Shown here in pieces: positions 48,370 to 58,556 of a stretch of DNA of 64,000 nt (the first letter of the stretch is position 1; each line of letters opens with the position of its first letter). The stretch comes from Euclidia mi (lineage: Eukaryota; Arthropoda; Insecta; Lepidoptera; Erebidae), in assembly GCA_944739405.2 (NCBI GenBank), contig OX123190.2, positions 82,155,086-82,219,085 on the forward strand. Reading direction: 5' to 3'. The notes under the pieces are model-generated. The model did no database searches and was not told the origin of the DNA. It was given only the letters and a program-made list of their open reading frames with translations. Position numbers and translations under genes: made by a program.

Positions 48370-48502
48370 CTACGAAATTCAATATTCGATGATATGATAG
48401 TAGATTTTAGATTCGTTTTTGACATAAGCTCCATATAAAATATGTCAAACATGAATCTCGAATCTCAAAATCTATGTAGGGATCGAATATTGAAAATGGT
48501 CG
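48370..48502. mobile_element. Palindromic MITE, copy 2
   Basis: 133 bp, ends CTACGAAATTCAATATTCG and GAATATTGAAAATGGTCG, flanked by TTA at 48367-48369 and 48503-48505. Interior shared with copy 1 (TTTTTGACATAAGCTCCATA). Confidence 0.9.
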
Positions 48503-49037
48503 TTAACAAACATTCATAGATACAGCGTAAGAGTTCTTTTTAAAACAAACATAAATCACTAGGCGTGTACTTCACTTTTGTAATATTTATTTCTCTAACT
48601 CTAATTTGCATATCTCATTAGCTCAGTAATGAATATAGAAATTAATCTATCATTATTTTATGCATTTTGAATATAGTTTGCCTTACTTTATTTACTTATT
48701 GTGACCCAGATTAGCGTGTTGACAATAGAAAATATGATTTTGCTGTAAAGTTTTATAGGATACAAAACTTTAAGTTCCTATTTCAACATCCTTAAAGATG
48801 GCATATTAAAACATATTTTTCTTGTGAGAGGGACTGGTGGTTCTGACCAGTTCATCCGTGACCACTGGTGGTGCAAGTCGGTCGAAATGTCGGAATAACA
48901 TAGGTATTTGTACCTTAAATTAGTTTAATTTACTTACACGATTAAGACCCGTTAAATATTTTTATAATGTATACAAATTGCGGCAGTTTAAAATAGATTA
49001 ATGATACCTTTTTTATCAGCTGACAGACAAAAACTAA

Positions 49038-49185
49038 CGGCCATTTTCAATATTCGAACTATAGATAGATCTGTAGATTTTCGATTCGTGTTTGACATAT
49101 TTTTTATGGAGCTTATGTCAAAAACTGTCAAAAACTAATCTAAACTCTACAGATCTATCTATAATTCGAATATTGAATTCCGTAG
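49038..49185. mobile_element. Palindromic MITE, copy 3
   Basis: 148 bp, inverted relative to copies 1 and 2, ends CGGCCATTTTCAATATTCG and TATTGAATTCCGTAG, flanked by TAA at 49035-49037 and 49186-49188. It lies only 535 bp from copy 2. Confidence 0.92.
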
Positions 49186-49189
49186 TAAG

Positions 49190-50059
49190 ACACTGCTATG
49201 CTAATCTGCTGCTATGCTGTAGTTCTATTTCACTAGCATCTATCTCGTCTCCTTGCATTACAAACTTTATCCAAAATCTTATCTATTTTATCAAATCTTT
49301 ACCACAAGAAACATCAAGATTTCAATTCGAGATACGACTCAACATAAACATAAGTCTGCTTAGTAGCCATTAACATTTTTAAAGTTTAAAAATGAAACGA
49401 TTTAAAACGCAATAAAAGACAAACGGGTGCTCGTCTCGTCAGAAAGAATTTTCATTTCAAATATTTGTTGAATTATTTTTCGCTCGACTTCAGATTACGT
49501 CTTGCATCGAAAAAGTTTGCCATATTGAATTAAAGAAGTTTTTGAATTTAACTTTTTTGGTTAATGTGTATTTTGGAGTCATTCAACTGAAGTTTTACTT
49601 AAATACCGATGTATTCACACCACGTGTTTGTATCAATCCCTCCAAATGTATAAATAAATATAAGAGTATAACTCCCGCCTTCATGTCTCTAAATTAATGA
49701 CACATTAAATTCTAAAATAGGTGTAATTTGTTTGAAGTACTTGTACTACTTGACATTCTTAAATTTTTTTCATAGCATAACAACGTGGCGGTCGATGCGT
49801 AAGGTCAATGCACTTTATTTATAACCCAAAAAGTAGTTTCCTTCGTTCACAACACATTTTAGTCCTATGAAATGCTGATTTTAAAGAAAAAATTGAATAG
49901 AAAATATTTTTATTTTAGTATATCTTGTAAAAAAAATTATAGGTAGCTTCTATATCATGGGCTGAGTACATACTTATCGAGAAAACACTGACTTAAAATT
50001 CATGGTGTATAAATTAACGTAAAAAGGAGGAATACTTATTTTTGAAACTTTATAGTAGT
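49190..50059. other. Gene-free stretch
   Basis: AT-rich with no recognised element. Confidence 0.5.
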
Positions 50060-50215
50060 ATATAATTATAGTCTATGCCTGCGGCTCCGCCCCCGTGGGA
50101 CTTTTTACCCCCTTAAAGTAGGAGTTTCCAAAAATCCTCTATTAGTGCCTACTTTGGCTGAGGCTTGTATGTCAGTCAGTCAGTAACGCAATTGAAAAAT
50201 GTATGAGTACATAAA
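50060..50215 (+). repeat. Dispersed repeat family C
   Basis: GTCTATGCCTGCGGCTCCGC.., CCCGTGGGACTTTTTACCCC and TATGTCAGTCAGTCAGTAAC. Confidence 0.66.
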
Positions 50216-51356
50216 ATACATAAAAAAATACAGATGAGTAAAATGTCATCGCAGCCATTCCTGAACCAGCATCACAAAGTGGTTAACAAAGTGCTTTCGT
50301 CTGTAAGTTAAAAATATATTCTCAACTCGATAACGAGCAAATAAAAATTTCATTGCAGCAATGACTCCGTCGCACCATGCTTCATTATCATCATGTCATG
50401 TCAGCCTAGAGACGTCCACTGCTGCATATAGGTTCTCACACACCCCCCAGGTTCTCCGCACCATTCTTACCTTGTCCATATTACCTGTGAAGCAACCAGA
50501 CTGACTGAACTCAAAGAAAATAGGTAATATCATAAGGATGAAGACGCAAACACTAGTGACATCACGGGTCATCCTCCTAGCATTACCCCAGATACAACCC
50601 GAGTTCCTACAACGGAGACAATAATGTAAACTAAGTAAATAAATAATTTTGTGATTCTGACGATTTTTGACTCACATACAAGTTCTTCAATACTTTTATC
50701 TATTGGGCTACACTCCACCAAGATCACCCAATTTGGTCAGAGGATTGTCCCTCTAGTTGGAAAATACCACGCCTTGTGCCCCCATAAGACATTTATTTAT
50801 AAAAAATCATAGTTAAAATAAAGAATATCGTTTTACGCTTCTTCATAATATTAAAAAAAATCGCTCCGCCGTTGGGTCATCTCATAGGATTGGGCGTAAA
50901 TTTTCCATCCCCAATAACTTGACGACTTATGAATATCAAATAAAGTTGGAACAAATATTTTCATACTTTGTTTGCTGACTAAAAACGTTGTCCATATAGG
51001 GTTCGATAATATTTTTGAAGCATAGGAGACACTGTCTTTATCTGAAAAGATGAGATAATTATGAAAATTTGACTGCCGGAAGTGATTTCGCCTGGATGCT
51101 GGGTTAGGTGATCTTAAATAGTTTTCTAAGTCTGGGTATTCTTTGTATCGATTAGGTATGTAGCGTCTTCTACGACACGAATTGATTGAAGCTCAATGCT
51201 ATTGAGCTTCAATAAATTCGTATAAATAATAAGTAGTATTTAATTAATATTAAATCTTTATTATTTTTCACTTTTTCGTTTTTGAAGTCGGTTGTTTTTA
51301 ACGTAGTTATTTTAATTTAATACTTTTTACTGTATTGTTGTATTGTCAACTAGTTA
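50216..51356. other. Gene-free stretch
   Basis: Bases 50395-50470 hold a LINE 3' end scrap (AGACGTCCACTGCTGCATAT). Bases 51184-51213 are a short palindrome around TTGAAGCTCAAT. Nothing else recognised. Confidence 0.5.
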
Positions 51357-51650
51357 TGGGTAGACCTACAAAAGGTGCTGCGCGCCTTAAAATATAGATC
51401 TCAAGAAACGGGAACGGATTAAAATAGTCGTCTCTGTAAAAATGCTCCTCGGGACATAGTTTCACGTTCTTGTGAGACTATTAAAGATCCTGAAAAACGT
51501 TTGTTGGCCAGGAAAGCATATATGAAATCACGTTTACGTCAAGAAACTCTTGAACAGTATAATTCTAGACTCGGTCAGATCCAAGAGCGTCTAGCGAATG
51601 AGTCTTTTGAGCAGAGAGCTAATAGACTTGGTCTCATTAATAATTGATAA
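51357..51650 (+). pseudogene. Possible Helitron-like ORF remnant
   Basis: Starts MGRPTKGAARLKI, then breaks. A later in-frame stretch reads ETIKDPEKRLLARKAYMKSR, LRQETLEQYNSRLGQ, and IQERLANESFEQRANRLGLI, an arginine/glutamine-rich repeat (ETxEQxxxRL) like that found before helicase-like domains in insect Helitron proteins. I cannot see any Rep or helicase domain, so the assignment rests on wording alone. Confidence 0.4.
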
Positions 51651-51954
51651 ATCTTTGATCATGGCATTATCGCATGATTTACGTCTTTGAAGTCATCATT
51701 ATCATCATTGTGCAATTCAAATAGATTTTTGTAATTACTGAGTTCGTATGGCCACCTTCTGACTCCTTCATCGGACTAAAACGAGCCCAAACTCGATAAA
51801 GTTCTGTCATTAAATTACTGAGTCCTATATTATTCCTATGGCCACCTTTCGATTCCATCATCAGATCAGCTATATGTCATAATAATTTTTCATTGTCATC
51901 CAATTTAAATACGTATACAAAACTACAAAACCCAACACCCGATTTCTAAAATAT

Positions 51955-52150
51955 ATAATCTATATATATAAAAGAAAGTCGTGTTAATTACACTATTTAT
52001 AACTCAAGAACGGCCGAACCGATTTGGCTGAAAATTGGTGGGGAGGTAGCTCAGAACCAGGAAAAACACATAGGATACAATAAAATGCAAAAAATAATCT
52101 GGGAGGAATTTTAGAGAGGGTCGAAATTTGTAGGGACAAACCTCCTACCT
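51955..52150 (+). repeat. Dispersed insect repeat (TATATATAAAAGAAAGTCGTG type)
   Basis: Starts TATATATATAAAAGAAAGTC and contains CAAGAACGGCCGAACCGATT and GGGAGGTAGCTCAGAACCAG, a non-autonomous repeat common in insects, possibly Helitron-related. Confidence 0.6.
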
Positions 52151-52339
52151 ATTGACAGTAATAACGCATGCGCTGTATTAATTGAGTTGCTGCGCATGTG
52201 CTATATCTGTCAGTACTGTCACATGATTGACATAATTATGATGCACTATCATTACTACGATCGCTTTTAAGGTTCGCTTACATAATTAAACTAATAATAA
52301 TTATGTAACAGCCTTGGCTAATCCCTACTAATATTAGGT

Positions 52340-53949
52340 ACTAGCTGTGCCCGCGGCTTCGCCCGCGTGGAAATCGGTATCCCTTAAATATCCCTTTTTG
52401 TAGCCTTGATAATGTAAAATAACATAATGATCGGTTGATGAAACTCGCACTCATATTTAAGTTTCTTACTTACTGTATTAGAAAAGTAGTAACCTGTACC
52501 TGCCACGTAAATTCTTACCTCTTTCTTTTAATAAATACTATTTGACCGGATTACATAATTATTAGTTAATTGGAATCATTGCACTCAAAAAGTAACACTC
52601 GAATAGTAAGTCTACGATGCTCTACTATCTATAGTAATATAATAAAGCGGAAGAGGTTGTTTGTTTGTTTGTTTGAACGCGCTAATCTCAGGAACTGCCG
52701 GTCTGATCTGAAAAATTCTTTTTGTATACTATAGCCCAGTTATTCCGGAAGGTTATAGGCTATATAACATAACGCTTCGACCCTTTGGGCCGGGCAAAAG
52801 GCTAAAAGATAATGTCGGCTAATCTCAGGAACAAGCAGTCCGATTTAAAAAATTGTTATTGCCTATGATAGCCCAATTATTCCGAAATTACGCCACAACT
52901 TTTAAGGGCCAGACAAAAATAATAAAATGGTCAAACGAGAAGTGGGAAGGTTGGGTCAAAGGCAAAAAAAGGCTAAACGAATAGGATACAATCTATATGG
53001 GTAAAACGTTTTCGAGATTTTCGGGACGCTGATTAATAATATGAAATTTATTTAGTGATCCAAGATGGCGTTCGGGAAATCAAAGATGGCGGATGAGAAA
53101 ATTTTAAAAACCAATATGGGTATCGCCTTCGATATTATAAGGGGTGGGGAATCGAAATACAACATCTATTTCGTGATCAAAGATGGCGGATGGGAAATCA
53201 AAGATGGCGGATGGGAAAATAAAAAAAATCTATATTAGTAGCGTCTGCGATGTTAAAAGGGATGGGGAATCCAAATACAACACCTGTTTCGTGATTCAAG
53301 ATGGTGGATGGGATTTTTTAAAGTCGATATGGGTATCGTCTCCGATATTTTTAAGGAGTGGGGAATTCAAAAACACCATCTATTTCGTGATCAAAGATGG
53401 CGGATGGGATTTTTTTTTTAATCGATATGGGTATCGTCTCCAATATTTAAAGGGATGGGGAATCCAAATCCAATATCTATTTTGTGATCAATGATGGCGG
53501 ATGGAAAATCAAAGATGGCGGATGGGAAAGTTTTATAAAATCAATATGGTTATCGTCTCCGATGTTTTAAGGGATGGCGAATGCAAATACAACATCTATT
53601 TCGTGATCAAAGATGGCGGATGAAAAAATTTTTTTAAGTCAATATGGGTATCCTCTTCGATGTTTTAAGCTATGAGGAATGCAAATACAACATCTATTTC
53701 GTGATCAAAGATGGCAAATGGGAAATCGCAGATGGCGGACGGTTTTTGCTGGGTCATCTATCTATATGTCATATTGGTATATAAAATTCAATCTTCGTTT
53801 ATTTGTATACCTTTGTAAACTCTGAAATTTCAGATTAAGCATTGGTGGCTTTGGTAACTTTGTTCAGAATTTCCTGGAAAAGTGGTTTGAAAAAAAAAGG
53901 AATAAGCAATAAGACCTTTAAAAGGCAATACAGGGTTCGCCGGGACAGC

Positions 53950-53953
<4 letters not shown>
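52340..53953 (+). mobile_element. Composite repeat with inverted ends enclosing a tandem array
   Basis: The left end ACTAGCTGTGCCCGCGGC and the right end (inverted) ACTAGCTGTCCCGGCGAAC face each other over 1.6 kb. The interior has a block typical of dispersed insect repeats (AACGCGCTAATCTCAGGAAC, twice, at 52677 and about 52830) and the tandem array at 53056-53748. No protein is encoded. Confidence 0.55.
53056..53748 (+). repeat. Tandem array with GATGGCGGATGGGA core
   Basis: Six full units and one partial, each starting GTGATCAAAGATGGCGGAT and ending AAATACAACATCTATTTC. Units are about 97 or 118 bp; the long ones carry an extra AAATCAAAGATGGCGGATGG. The plus-strand frame 53183-53494 is a by-product of the array. 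Confidence 0.9.

Positions 53954-53954
<1 letters not shown>

Positions 53955-53992
<38 letters not shown>
53955..53992. repeat. (TA)n microsatellite
   Basis: About 19 uninterrupted TA units directly after the composite element end. Confidence 0.95.
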
Positions 53993-53995
<3 letters not shown>

Positions 53996-54012
53996 CAGAC
54001 AGTTCATTTGAC

Positions 54013-54100
54013 ATTTTGGTTTTTATGAAATTTGCAAAATGTTTATGAATAATTGGCCAATTATTTATAAACATTTTCCAAATTTCATAAAAACCAAAAT
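54013..54100. repeat. 44-bp-arm palindrome
   Basis: Left arm begins ATTTTGGTTTTTATGAAATT and the centre is TTGGCCAA, with no loop; 42 of 44 pairs match. It sits between (TA)n and a tRNA-like SINE head. Confidence 0.92.
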
Positions 54101-54104
54101 CCAC

Positions 54105-54190
54105 ATAACTGTTATGACTGGGATTTGAACCCTACCACGCCTTCAGAACGTAAAGCGGATGTATTACCCACACGGCCATTGCCTTGTTGT
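54105..54190 (-). repeat. tRNA-like SINE head
   Basis: The minus strand has GGCCGTGTGGGTAATACATC (A-box-like) and GGTAGGGTTCAAATCCCAGT (B-box). No clean cloverleaf or anticodon arm, so it is treated as SINE or tRNA relic. Confidence 0.55.
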
Positions 54191-55024
54191 CAGTTAGTGG
54201 CGAATTTAGCGAACACTTGACAGAGTGTTTACGTCACCTAACTTAAAACTGTCATTTCCAAATAATTTTTTGGTGTTCAAACCTTCTTGCTAATTATTAT
54301 GTTTGACGACCGGCCAGTTTATCGTGTAGACGTCAGTAATCCTTGGTGCTTAGACTATATATATTAAGTAAATAGACGGAGGAATCCCATCACTCAAAGG
54401 TCTGGGACTGGGCTCCGGTGTGGACCCCATTACCCGTCAAAATTTAATAGAACTTCATTTGAAACTTTGATACTTCGTTCATAGACATTTTAATTTATTC
54501 GTATAAAAATGTGACGCATAAACATAGTGACTATCTAACTTTATCGATACTTTTATTTTACAGACTAGCTTCGGCCCACATATTCGCCGATGTGGGTGAT
54601 AGTTATTGCAAAAAAAGGTAGCCTTTGCACTATTGTGATGTAGAAGCTATACTGCAATATTTCTTTGAAAAATAAGTATACTTGAATATAATTAAATATC
54701 TCAAAAAAAGTGTTTTCATCGATCATCACAAACTTTCGTGTTTATAAAAGTTCAAATAAAACCATCTGCTGCTAAAAACTAAGTTTAAAGCTGGTGTAAT
54801 TAAATGCAAGACTTCACATGTAGGAGGATACTATTAACTGTACTAAGTACTGAGTAGTACTAAATTTTTGCAGTGGCGACAGATTGCCAAAAAACGATAA
54901 ATTACCATGATGCTAATCGTGTGAGTCATTATCATGATTATATAATCGTAGCCATGATAAACCTGTCGTCATGCAAATGACAAGTACACTGCTGTGAACC
55001 CTTAAAATATTTGTTCTCAGTTCT

Positions 55025-55345
55025 CGAAAAAATGGTCGTACGTTGTTGTCCTGGGAAAAGTCTATCATTACAGACAGGTTTATTGTAGCCAATAAGCTTG
55101 ATATTGTAGTGATCGACCGAGCAGACCGATTCGCATTGATAGACGTTATTACCACATCGCATGACAGCAATCTCGTAAAAGCTGAAAAAGAGAAGGAGAT
55201 CAAATATTTGGTCCCAGCTCATGAGATTGTCGATATGTGGGATGTGAACTCGGCGATCATTGTGCCGATAGTTGTGTCAGTAAATGGACTAATCGCCAAG
55301 AGCCTTTACCAACATGTAAAGATGCTCGCACTAGGCAGCAGAAAA
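55025..55345 (+). pseudogene. Restriction-like endonuclease domain of an R2/NeSL-type LINE (fragment)
   Basis: The plus frame reads NGRTLLSWEKSIITD, NKLDIVVIDRADRFALIDVI, VKAEKEKEIKYLVPAHEIVD and IVPIVVSVNGLIAKSLYQHV. This is the C-terminal endonuclease of LINEs with a PD-(D/E)xK nuclease: an expected P-D-I-V-V reads L-D-I-V-V here, followed by the L-I-D-V strand and the A-E-K-x-x-K-Y helix. The Pro change and the missing zinc finger and RT show a fragment. After about 55345 the similarity fades though the frame stays open to 55450. The minus-strand frames opposite are shadows. Confidence 0.7.
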
Positions 55346-55598
55346 ACTAATATTTTTAACAAGAACACTTTTAGAGTTCGGTGCCAGTTAGAAGTACGCA
55401 CACAATTTTATTTTCTTTCTTACTTGTGCTTACTTGTGTACGGTGCTTAGACAAACATGGACGTAGAAGCACTTACAGCCACGGCTATTTATTTATACAG
55501 TGCGATTAATTATTACGTGCGCGTACATGTGTACTAAAGTAGAATGTGATGCTTTCTAAATGTTGTCATTAATGATTATTTTTTTCTTTTTCATTTCG

Positions 55599-55676
55599 TT
55601 AATAGTGGCGTGGAGCCGTATGGCGGATACAATTAATATTCAATTTTATCCGCTATATGGCTCCACGCTTCATTAA
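55599..55676. repeat. Small inverted repeat bounded by TTAA
   Basis: Arms GCGTGGAGCCGTATGGCGGAT and its near complement (ATCCGCTATATGGCTCCACGC) around an 18-base loop; TTAA at 55599-55602 and 55673-55676. It could be a tiny piggyBac-type MITE. Confidence 0.7.
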
Positions 55677-56269
55677 CCTGAAATATAAAATAGGTAGCAT
55701 ATTATTAATAATAGGAATTTTGGTTAAATAACCTACCCCCACTACCAAGTCTAGAAGATAACAATGTGGTACCTAATAAAAATATGTTTGTCAACTTACT
55801 TCGCTATTAATTTTATAAAAATAAAAATTAATAAAAAAACAACATAAAAATTAGTAAAATTATATATATATATTATTGTTCAATTTCGGTACAATTTCTA
55901 TAAATTGTAAAACCTCATTGCTGCCCTACGCCGCCGCCGTCGTTATAGGAACTTGGGAACGTAAATATCATTCACGCGCAACAGTACTGTCTCCGCTGGA
56001 GAGCGAGAACGAAATGAAAGGCGCTAACGTGTGAACGCTGTTGGCGAAGCGCGCCAAGATCCTTTGATGTGTGCACAAAAAAACCCGACACTATTCGGTT
56101 GGCCGGCCAACGTCGACGCCAACTACACCAATTATACTAACATAGAACCGAGTAGCTCTTTACACATTGGGCCAATACGTTGGGTTAGCATGCCAGCATG
56201 TTGGGCCAATGTGTACAGCGGGCATTATATATATTTCAGACATCGAGATAGATCAAAGTAAATAAAAAA

Positions 56270-56465
56270 ATGCCCATGAAATAAAAACTACTGGGCCTAC
56301 ATGAATCAAATTTTTATGTGACCAATTCGAAACTATTCCGCATCAAACTAAAAAAGAATCACATAAATCGGTTCAGAAACCTCAGTGAAATATGTGTACA
56401 TACATCGAAAAAAAAATATACCGGCCGAATTGAGATTTTTTTTTTGCTTGAAGTCGGTTAAAAAC
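56270..56465 (+). repeat. Dispersed insect repeat ending TTGAAGTCGGTTAAAAA
   Basis: The segment with CACATAAATCGGTTCAGAAA, ATACCGGCCGAATTGAGA and GCTTGAAGTCGGTTAAAAAC is a widespread lepidopteran repeat end. A related scrap (TTTTTGAAGTCGGTTGTTTT) is at about 51278. Confidence 0.6.
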
Positions 56466-56643
56466 TGCATTTATACTAGCGATTTTATACATTAACCAAA
56501 TTAAACACCGTCAATAAACTTCTATTCAGCGAACCGAATAATGAATTTGTCTACAAATTATTTTGTCTTTTCCAATATGGCTTCCAAAGCTGTTCTTTTG
56601 ACTAATTACTTTCTACTACAATGTAGTTGAACTTGTAAGTAGC

Positions 56644-56718
56644 GTAAAATTGGGGCTTCTGCATCACTTGCTCTCGCGTCGCCGCTCGAGCTGCGTGATA
56701 CAGAAGCCCCAATTTTAC
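56644..56718. repeat. 18-bp inverted repeat around a CpG-rich loop
   Basis: GTAAAATTGGGGCTTCTG (56644-56661) and its exact complement (56701-56718) enclose a 39-base loop with several CG dinucleotides. Confidence 0.88.
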
Positions 56719-56769
56719 AATCGAGATCGATTAATATAAATGTGATCTGCATCACTCAGAACAAAGTGA

Positions 56770-56990
56770 GCTGACGCAGACGCTCCCAATAATACCGTTG
56801 TTATCTGCGATCCGTCTGATTCACGATATAATATTGTATTTCATTCACCGACATATCATTGTAGTAGCAATGCAATGGGACAACTTACTGTCGTTTCTAG
56901 TTTGAGATGCTAATGTAACAACATTCTCAAGTTAGACTGCTGTGTTCAGTCGACGCGATCAGTCCGATCGGTTGTTGTGTGTATCATAAT
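56770..56990 (+). repeat. Diverged direct repeat E, left copy
   Basis: Pairs with 58050-58270: ATCTGCGAT, TATAATATTGTATTTCATTC, ACAACATTCTCAAGTT and CGACGCGATCAGTCCG occur in the same order. Confidence 0.65.
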
Positions 56991-57284
56991 CTGGTATGGT
57001 GTCGAACTGACATAGCCAAGCAAAAATTATCGCGCGCACTTAAATAAGTACAATAAACAACAATATCATGTTCGATCACGGCACATCGTTGCATCGAAAC
57101 GATTTGGTGCACATCTTGTACTAATGAATGCATAGGCCTTCCGTATAATGAGAGGTTAGCTTTTACTAGCAACTATAACTCAATAATAGAGTTGTGGACA
57201 CTACCACAATGCAACAATATAGCTGAGTGTGCACATCAAGTGCACATATTTGTCACAGACTAATCTTATGCCTTGCAATGTTTT

Positions 57285-57570
57285 CTTTTATATGTAATAC
57301 TTTTTCTGTGTCTGTGACAAATAAATAGTTTTTCTCTTTCTTTCTTTCTTAGTAAGTAGCCAACAGTAGGTATTATGGAGACATAATAATTGCTTATAAT
57401 ACAAAAAAAAATAAAGTAAAAAAAACATAAAAACAAAATCCAAACTGGAACAATATTCATTTGTTCCGTGCGGGAATCGAACCCGCAACACGTTGGTGCA
57501 TTAGTTGCTGCGTCTATTAAACCTACTATTTACATTGTGATGCGAGTCATACTCTTAGCCAATGCGCCAA
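57285..57570 (-). repeat. tRNA-like SINE (family 4)
   Basis: The minus strand begins GGCGCATTGGCTAAGAGTAT (A-box-like), has GTTGCGGGTTCGATTCCCGC (B-box) and ends in AAGAAAGAAAGAAAGAGAAA then TATTTGTCACAGACACAGAA. It is not a functional tRNA: the arm between the boxes is far too long. Confidence 0.7.
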
Positions 57571-57599
57571 ACGTGTCGTCAAAGATGTGATAAAATATT

Positions 57600-58050
57600 G
57601 GACCACTTTGTCTTAACATGACGTGTATAGAATTATCCAAGATAATCAATAACTCAGTACAAACGTTTATTTTTTATAATTACGATAGTAAAATCTTCTA
57701 ATATATAATATATTTAAGTAGTAGACAATTAGGATTCTTGATGGATGATTTATATATCTTAGTCTTAAAACAAATAGCACTTTAAAATACAATAAATGTT
57801 AGATTAGGAATCACTTATTTCTTATAAGATTATTTAATTACTCTTTTAATAATAATAATTATGCATTTCATTTTCATCTACTACAGGCATTCAATCCAGC
57901 AAACCTGCCGTCTTTCTGATTTAGTCAAATCGTAAAAAGGAAATGGTGGTTTGATTAAAAACACTTGTAGGTTTTTATTACACCATACAGCTATTTCTTT
58001 TAGTATAAATTCATTTGCTTACTGCATCACTCACCTCGCTTCGCTCCGTT
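57600..58050. other. Gene-free stretch
   Basis: AT-rich with no recognised feature. Confidence 0.5.
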
Positions 58051-58270
58051 CGCAATGCAGAGCGCCCCAAAAATCACACTACTAACATGATCTGCGATAC
58101 GGACGGTTGGCATTAGAAGTATAATATTATTTCATTCATCGATGCATCGTAATACTGGTAGCATAGTAACAATGTTTTTACTTGGGATGACATAATATAA
58201 ACAACATTCTCAAGTTCGTTCGACGCGCTCAGTGCGGCTCGGGCACAGCGATGCATTCATAATAATTTAT
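58050..58270 (+). repeat. Diverged direct repeat E, right copy
   Basis: See 56770-56990. It lies about 90 bp before the SINE at the truncated end of the Polinton. Confidence 0.65.
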
Positions 58271-58359
58271 ATGTAGGTAGGTACATACTGTTATCTTTGC
58301 ACAGCTCGTTGATAATTTTAATGAATGAATGCAAAATCTTAACAATGTTGAAAGTAGGA

Positions 58360-58556
58360 TCGGGTGGCTCCCGGGTTCGATTCCCGGGTCGGCCAAAGTG
58401 TTATTGGGTTTTTCTGTTAGGAAATTCTCAGTAACAGCATGAAGTCTAGAAATGTGCGCGGTACGGCAATAGGCTCGCCTCCCTATTACGTGGGACTTAA
58501 ATATATCCGGCGAAAAGTGGGTGTAGTAATACACCTTTGCCTACCTCTTCAGGGTT
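58360..58556 (+). repeat. tRNA-derived SINE (family 2) abutting the Polinton capsid gene
   Basis: GGTGGCTCCCGGGTTCGATT, AGGCTCGCCTCCCTATTACG and CTACCTCTTCAGGG; the tail stops at about 58556, exactly where capsid coding similarity ends on the other strand. The long minus-strand frame 58534-58229 runs over it and is not a gene. Confidence 0.85.

Noticed and set aside
55043..55450. Complete host gene of 135 aa
   Set aside because: The sequence matches the wording of a LINE endonuclease domain and lacks start and splice context.
57460..57570. tRNA gene suggested by GGGTTCGATTCCCGC
   Set aside because: The A-box to B-box distance is far too long for a tRNA and a SINE tail follows.
58229..58534. 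101-aa minus-strand frame
   Set aside because: It runs across a SINE and a diverged repeat and shows no capsid similarity.
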